The position numbers and the translations under genes are program-made. The notes below the pieces were generated by a model, which saw only the letters and a list, made by a program, of their open reading frames with translations, did no database searches and had not been told where the DNA came from. DNA of 64,000 nucleotides from Progne subis subis (Eukaryota > Chordata > Aves > Passeriformes > Hirundinidae), in contig JAKJHU010000034.1 of the NCBI GenBank assembly GCA_022316685.1, forward strand, positions 1,488,001 through 1,552,000, given 5' to 3'. Shown in pieces: positions 59,401-64,000 of this stretch (position 1 is its first letter; every line of letters begins with the position of its first letter).

Positions 59401-62400
59401 AATACAAACATTTAAACTATTTATAATTTTAACAAGCTTAGTTTTATTTTTGTAGGGAAGTTTTTATTCCCCTTAAAGTTATTACTGAAATGGCAAAAAA
59501 AAGTGATGGTTCCATTATTAAAGTTGAAGTTGGCAATACTTGGTTACGTGACTTGTTTGGTTTTTCCTTTACCTGATGATGGTGCTGTGACCACTCTGAG
59601 GCCAAACGGATTTCCCTGAAAAGCAGCAATGAGTCCTGTGGGCAGACACTGCTGGCCTTTAGCATAAATTAAGGTTTGCCTGGGAGAGAGGGAGGGAGGG
59701 AGCTGAGGGTTGTGGGGCTCATGGAGCTGACCCTTCCAGAGGGGGAGCATGGTGGTGCTGGGTGGGGCAACCCATGGGCGAGTGGTTTCCTGTCTGTTAA
59801 AGAACACCTTGCAGGAACGAGGCCAATACACCCAGGCTGGAGGTGATAACCTGCCCTCCCTCCCCGGGAAATGCTTTTACTCCTTTTACCTTTAATGGCT
59901 TTTTCGTGGTTTTCTTCAGTAACATCCATGTTTAATTTTCCGGTTGCTTGTTCTGTGTTTCCTAGAAGTGATTTATTCCTCCCTGGCTGAAGTGGTAGAA
60001 GGGAGGAATAAACAGCTGCTGAGCTGTTTGCTTTGCTCTCTGTGGCACTCTCCTGGGCACTGTGGCCCCGCAGCAGAGATGGCAGTGGCTCAGCCAGTGC
60101 CTTGAAGGCTGGTTTATGTGAGACCTCAGTTTGGTGTGTGCAGCAACCCCATTATGACTCTGTCTGTGCTTGGTAAGGCCTGCAAATGGCAAATAACTTC
60201 AGCACTCAGCCAGGGTGGGATGGATGAAAGTCCTAAAGATACCGGAGTCAGCCAAGCTGCTGAGCACACAAATCACCGGGCTGTGCCTGTGGCAGTTATG
60301 TACTACCAGAAATACAACTCAGCAAAAGAAATCTCGTGTGTTTTGGCTGGATCAGGGGCAGAATCATCCATCTGGAGACTGATGAGTTCAGTGTGGAGGC
60401 AGAGCAGGACAGCAGCACCATCTGTGGAAGCGGTTGGGCCACTCCTTTCCATGGCAGAGATCGACAGATTGTCAGTCTGCTTTGTCTTCCTGCAGGCTGA
60501 ATTTTTAGTGCTGAAATTTTTGAACGTTTGCAAAAAACCCACCAAACTCCATTCCCTTCCTGCCCTCCTCCTGTCCTGTATGAGTATAGAGCAGAATTCT
60601 TTCCCTCCCAGGTTCCTAGCATGGGGATTTCTAGCTGCAGTCCTTGCACGTTTTGTCAGCATTCACTTTTTACCAGTCTCCCATTGATCTAGAACGATTC
60701 AAGTATGTTTTCTTCCTTCCTTTTAATATTCAATAGCATGCTTGTGTTTGTTGGGAAATAACTATGCTTTCAAAACTTTTCCTACACTTTTCATCTTGCA
60801 AGAGTGTATAAATGACGCTATTTAAGTTCATCTGCAGGAGAAATAGTTTCTCCTACAAAACTGGAAAATAGAAACACTTTTTTTTTTAAATAACTGAATT
60901 TTGAGCAAAACAATGCTGACTAGTGCAGTATTCATACATTGCCAGACAGAGGTTTGTTAGTATACCTCAGACTAATGATAAGGAATAGAACTGTCTAGGA
61001 TTACGGCAATTTTGTGTTTCTATTCATTTCAGAAAATAAAAACTCATAGAAGTCTGTATACTTTTACCTTGGGCCTGAAAGCTCCACCAAATCCTTAATT
61101 TAGTCTGAAGTACCAGCTTTAAGAAATTGTTTAGAAAAACAAAAAAACCCAAATTTCTTACTAGCATCTCTGGAATAAAGTCCAGCTAACTTCAACTAAC
61201 TTTCTAGTCCAATGTTGTCTGGTTTCTCACATCTACTTTTGAGACTTCACCTCCTGCCTTAGTTGGATAAGTGAATAAGAAGCTGCAGATGATCCTTACA
61301 GGACAACTGAAAGGTTCAGAGCCTCTTACTGTTGATGGTGAAGGTAAGTGGATGACTTCCAAATGGGTGAAGTTATGCATCGGCTGCATCTGCTCGGTCA
61401 AGAAGTGGGACTGTGGTGAAAATTCAAGCCAGATAAGAGGAGACAGAGTGATCTACCATTCAGAACACAGGTTTAGTGCTGTGAACTGAGGACTTACCTA
61501 TTCTGGAGGAATTCCTTTCCTCTTGATGTAAGTGGGTAAAAGATTGCTGCAGTAGCCAGTCTGGAGAATTAGGCAATGCCCAGTTCAGAGCAGTTTGAGC
61601 CAAGCACTTCCGGCACCGAGCCTGGCTGCTGGCACTCGTTTTATGGTATTTTTCAAGGAAATAGTGCAAAGGCCAGGACGTGTTTGTCTGAAAAGCACCT
61701 TCTTGTGTTATGTGCTAGCCAAGGTGAGAGGTAATTCTGGACTGTTCTTGTTTGCCCTTGTGCAAGCTGAAATTAGAAGTGTTTTCAGCTGTAGCAGTGC
61801 AGGCATGAAAGGGACCCCGCCCAACACCCTCCACTGAGGCACCCAGTACTAGCAAATGGCTTCCCAAGCTGTTTCCTTCCGGCTTTCCTCAAAGGTGGTT
61901 TTTAAAAATTGTCTTTTTATTGCACTTTGTGTTCTCTACCTCTCCCTCTTCAACTTTTGGAAAGGGCAGTGCAAGTATTCACAACTAGAATTTTGAAGAG
62001 TTTTTTTAACATCCAAGGATCAATCCTGCAATTCCCAAATCTAACTTGTTATGATGCTGTATAAAGTATTAACTTGGTTCTGCCTTTCTTGAGTGCATTT
62101 TCCATATGAATGAGACAGGATATTACAGATAAAATAGTTCTGTTTTGCCTTCGCTTTACCAGGAATACCCATGAGAGAAGAAGAGTGCAAAACTCCCTTC
62201 ACTAACTCTGTAAACCTAAATATAGCATTGTGGCTTTGCACACAGCATGACAGAAAATAGCATTACAAGTGTAAGATTTCTCTCTTTAAATACAGAATCT
62301 GGAATGTGAGTAGAAATTCCAGCTGTTTCCACCGTGTCTCGGGAGGAATTAGAATCCCAGTATATTTTGACAATGAAGTTCAGCCTCTTGTCTTTTTTTC

Positions 62401-64000
62401 CCAGGCAAAGCTGTATTAGAACACTGGCTCTGAAGCCCTCCCTTCAGATAAACAGGTGCTTTCTGTATGCCGGTAATCCTACACAGTTCTTTTAATCTAG
62501 ACTTGTCAGCTGATACGTTCAGAATCTGCCCTCTTTGCTCCTAATATTTTTCCATAGATGTGAGTGAGCAGATGTTAGACACTTCTGTATTTTTATCTGC
62601 TCTGATTTGTCTAATGAGCACTCCCAGTCAGAACTTCTGGGTTTTCAGTAATAGTGGCACAGAAGGGCAGCATAACTTTTAACCCCTGTCACCAAGTGAC
62701 AGCACTCATTTTTAAATGTAAACGAGGCTTGAGTGAAAATGTAGGTTGTGTGGAAGGAGCACAATATCTACCTTAGTTCAATCTATGTAAATAAAAGATG
62801 TATCAGAAGAATATTTCCAGGAAGTAACAGACTTTACAAGTGTTTTCTTGAACAGTGAGTCTAGGATTGGTGCATAGTGCTGCTTCAGAGCCTGGAAGCA
62901 GCCCCAAGGCAGGAGGACGCTGTTTTCTAAAGGTGGGGCTTAATTTGCTGCTGCTGTTTTTTCTTTAATACTCTGCAGAGAAGCTTTTGAAGTTACTATA
63001 CGATTTCAAAAGACTTGAAATACTTTTGTGAAGTTTTTACCTTGTTAATTTGAATACTTCAAAAGCAGAGGAGAAAAACCACCAAGCAGGTATCCAGTAA
63101 AAAACGTGGTTAGTCCTGTAGTGTAAGACTTAGGTGATTTTGGTATTATTTTAAAACATCACAGATCACACACTTTTTTTTTCCCTTAGAATTTTCATGT
63201 TGTTGGAGGAGGGTTATGTTCTTGGTTTGGATCAGTCATTGTTATGTTTTCGTTTCCTCTGCCTGTTTTAGTTAGCTGATAACATGGCAGCAGCCTGAGG
63301 AGAAAGGTAGATCATGTGAACTCTGCTGATGCTTTCACTGATTTTTATCAACAGCATGAGAATATCCACATGAATCTTCAGTCTCATCCTTGATGCCTTT
63401 GCTGCCAACCCATAGGAATCTACAAAGTCATTCTTGCCAAGCAAGAGTCATGGAGCTAGCTTTTCCCTAGATTCAGTTGAATTCTATCAAGTCCCTCTTA
63501 CTCCTGTTTTTAGAAAATGGTTGGATTTTTGGCACCTGGTATGAGTTCGAACAATTTCAGCACCCTGAGAGAGCAGATTACTTTGAGATTTGTGAGCAAT
63601 TACTGGACCACAGCTTTAAACACAGTCTGGTGGATATTATCAAAATACTGACAGCTGAATCTGACTAGAGCAGCATTTGGAAAGCAATATATTAGCACTG
63701 CCCTTTCTAATAATGGAATTCCTCTGCCCCATCCCTTGAACAAAGTATTAAGGCTGTGTATTTCTTTTTCTAAAACAGGTGATGCCTTTAGCCTTGTTAC
63801 AGAAATTTTCTTCACAAACCTGGCTTGTTCTTAAAAATTAATGACAAGGAAATGTGGCAAGCTTCCAAGACCCTGGTAGTAGTGTCACTTGGGCTGTCAG
63901 TGATTGGAATGTCTAATCTTAGTAAGAAAGAGCTGCCCTTTCTTGTGGTGTTACAGTAAACTTTATCGTTTTCGTAATCTGGAACATCAAAAGAAAGCAA
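59401..64000. other. Downstream intergenic region
   Basis: About 4.6 kb with no recognisable gene. In mammals the next gene is GNS on the opposite strand. I looked on the minus strand for the GNS C-terminal exon and did not see it, so any GNS 3' end lies beyond the window or its UTR is unrecognisable. The AATAAA hexamers at 61035, 61174 and 62790 are unassigned. A hairpin at 59972-60012 and an open frame at 60118-60687 are described separately. Confidence 0.5.
59972..60012. repeat. 13-bp inverted repeat with 15-base loop, carrying AATAAA
   Basis: TTTATTCCTCCCT (59972-59984) and AGGGAGGAATAAA (60000-60012) are perfect reverse complements. The right arm contains AATAAA at 60007 on the plus strand and the left arm gives the same hexamer on the minus strand. 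Confidence 0.85.

Noticed and set aside
59401..64000. Possible 3' exons of GNS on the minus strand, expected from mammalian gene order
   Set aside because: I looked for the conserved C-terminal coding segment on the minus strand and did not find it. The gene probably starts beyond the window.

Overview
The window looks like nuclear DNA from a bird. It contains one recognisable protein-coding gene, RASSF3 (Ras association domain family member 3), on the + strand. The bird assignment rests on CR1-type LINE remnants, including one long 3' copy with the characteristic ...ATTCTATGATTCT end, on very low overall transposon density, and on vertebrate split-gene structure with a CpG-island promoter. 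I cannot name the species.

Layout. Positions 1 to about 5,985 are 5' flank with simple repeats and no recognisable gene. A CpG island at about 5,985-6,850, with a smaller CpG-rich patch at 5,715-5,810, holds the promoter, the 5' leader and coding exon 1 (6344-6472). A single intron of 46,960 bp (6473-53432) then fills almost three quarters of the window. It contains two CR1 fragments I am confident of, one likely CR1 remnant, homopolymer and T/G-rich tracts, an AT-rich inverted-repeat region and several palindromes, but no second gene. The other coding exons lie close together: exon 2 53433-53540, exon 3 54901-55168, exon 4 56213-56328 and exon 5 56689-56838. Intron phases are 0, 0, 1, 0, and every junction is GT-AG. 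The 3' UTR follows, with candidate poly(A) signals at 57211, 57598 and 59382. From about 59.4 kb to 64 kb I see no gene.

The spliced product is 256 residues from the ATG at 6344, or 250 from the ATG at 6362. It has a short acidic/aromatic N-terminus, a linker exon, a Ras-association (RA) domain encoded by exons 3-4 and a C-terminal SARAH helix encoded by exon 5. This is the classic C-terminal RASSF layout: small-GTPase binding through RA and coiled-coil pairing with Hippo-type MST kinases through SARAH.

The points most worth a second look are these. The upstream MTWTSS start resembles the N-termini of RASSF1C and RASSF5/RAPL. A 23-codon uORF has a stop codon that overlaps that start. The RA domain carries a longer linker with an FYLP motif. 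Exon 4 ends with a possible in-frame tandem donor. A strong G-quadruplex motif lies in the probable 3' UTR, and there are several perfect or near-perfect palindromes. I found no evidence for a novel multi-gene system.
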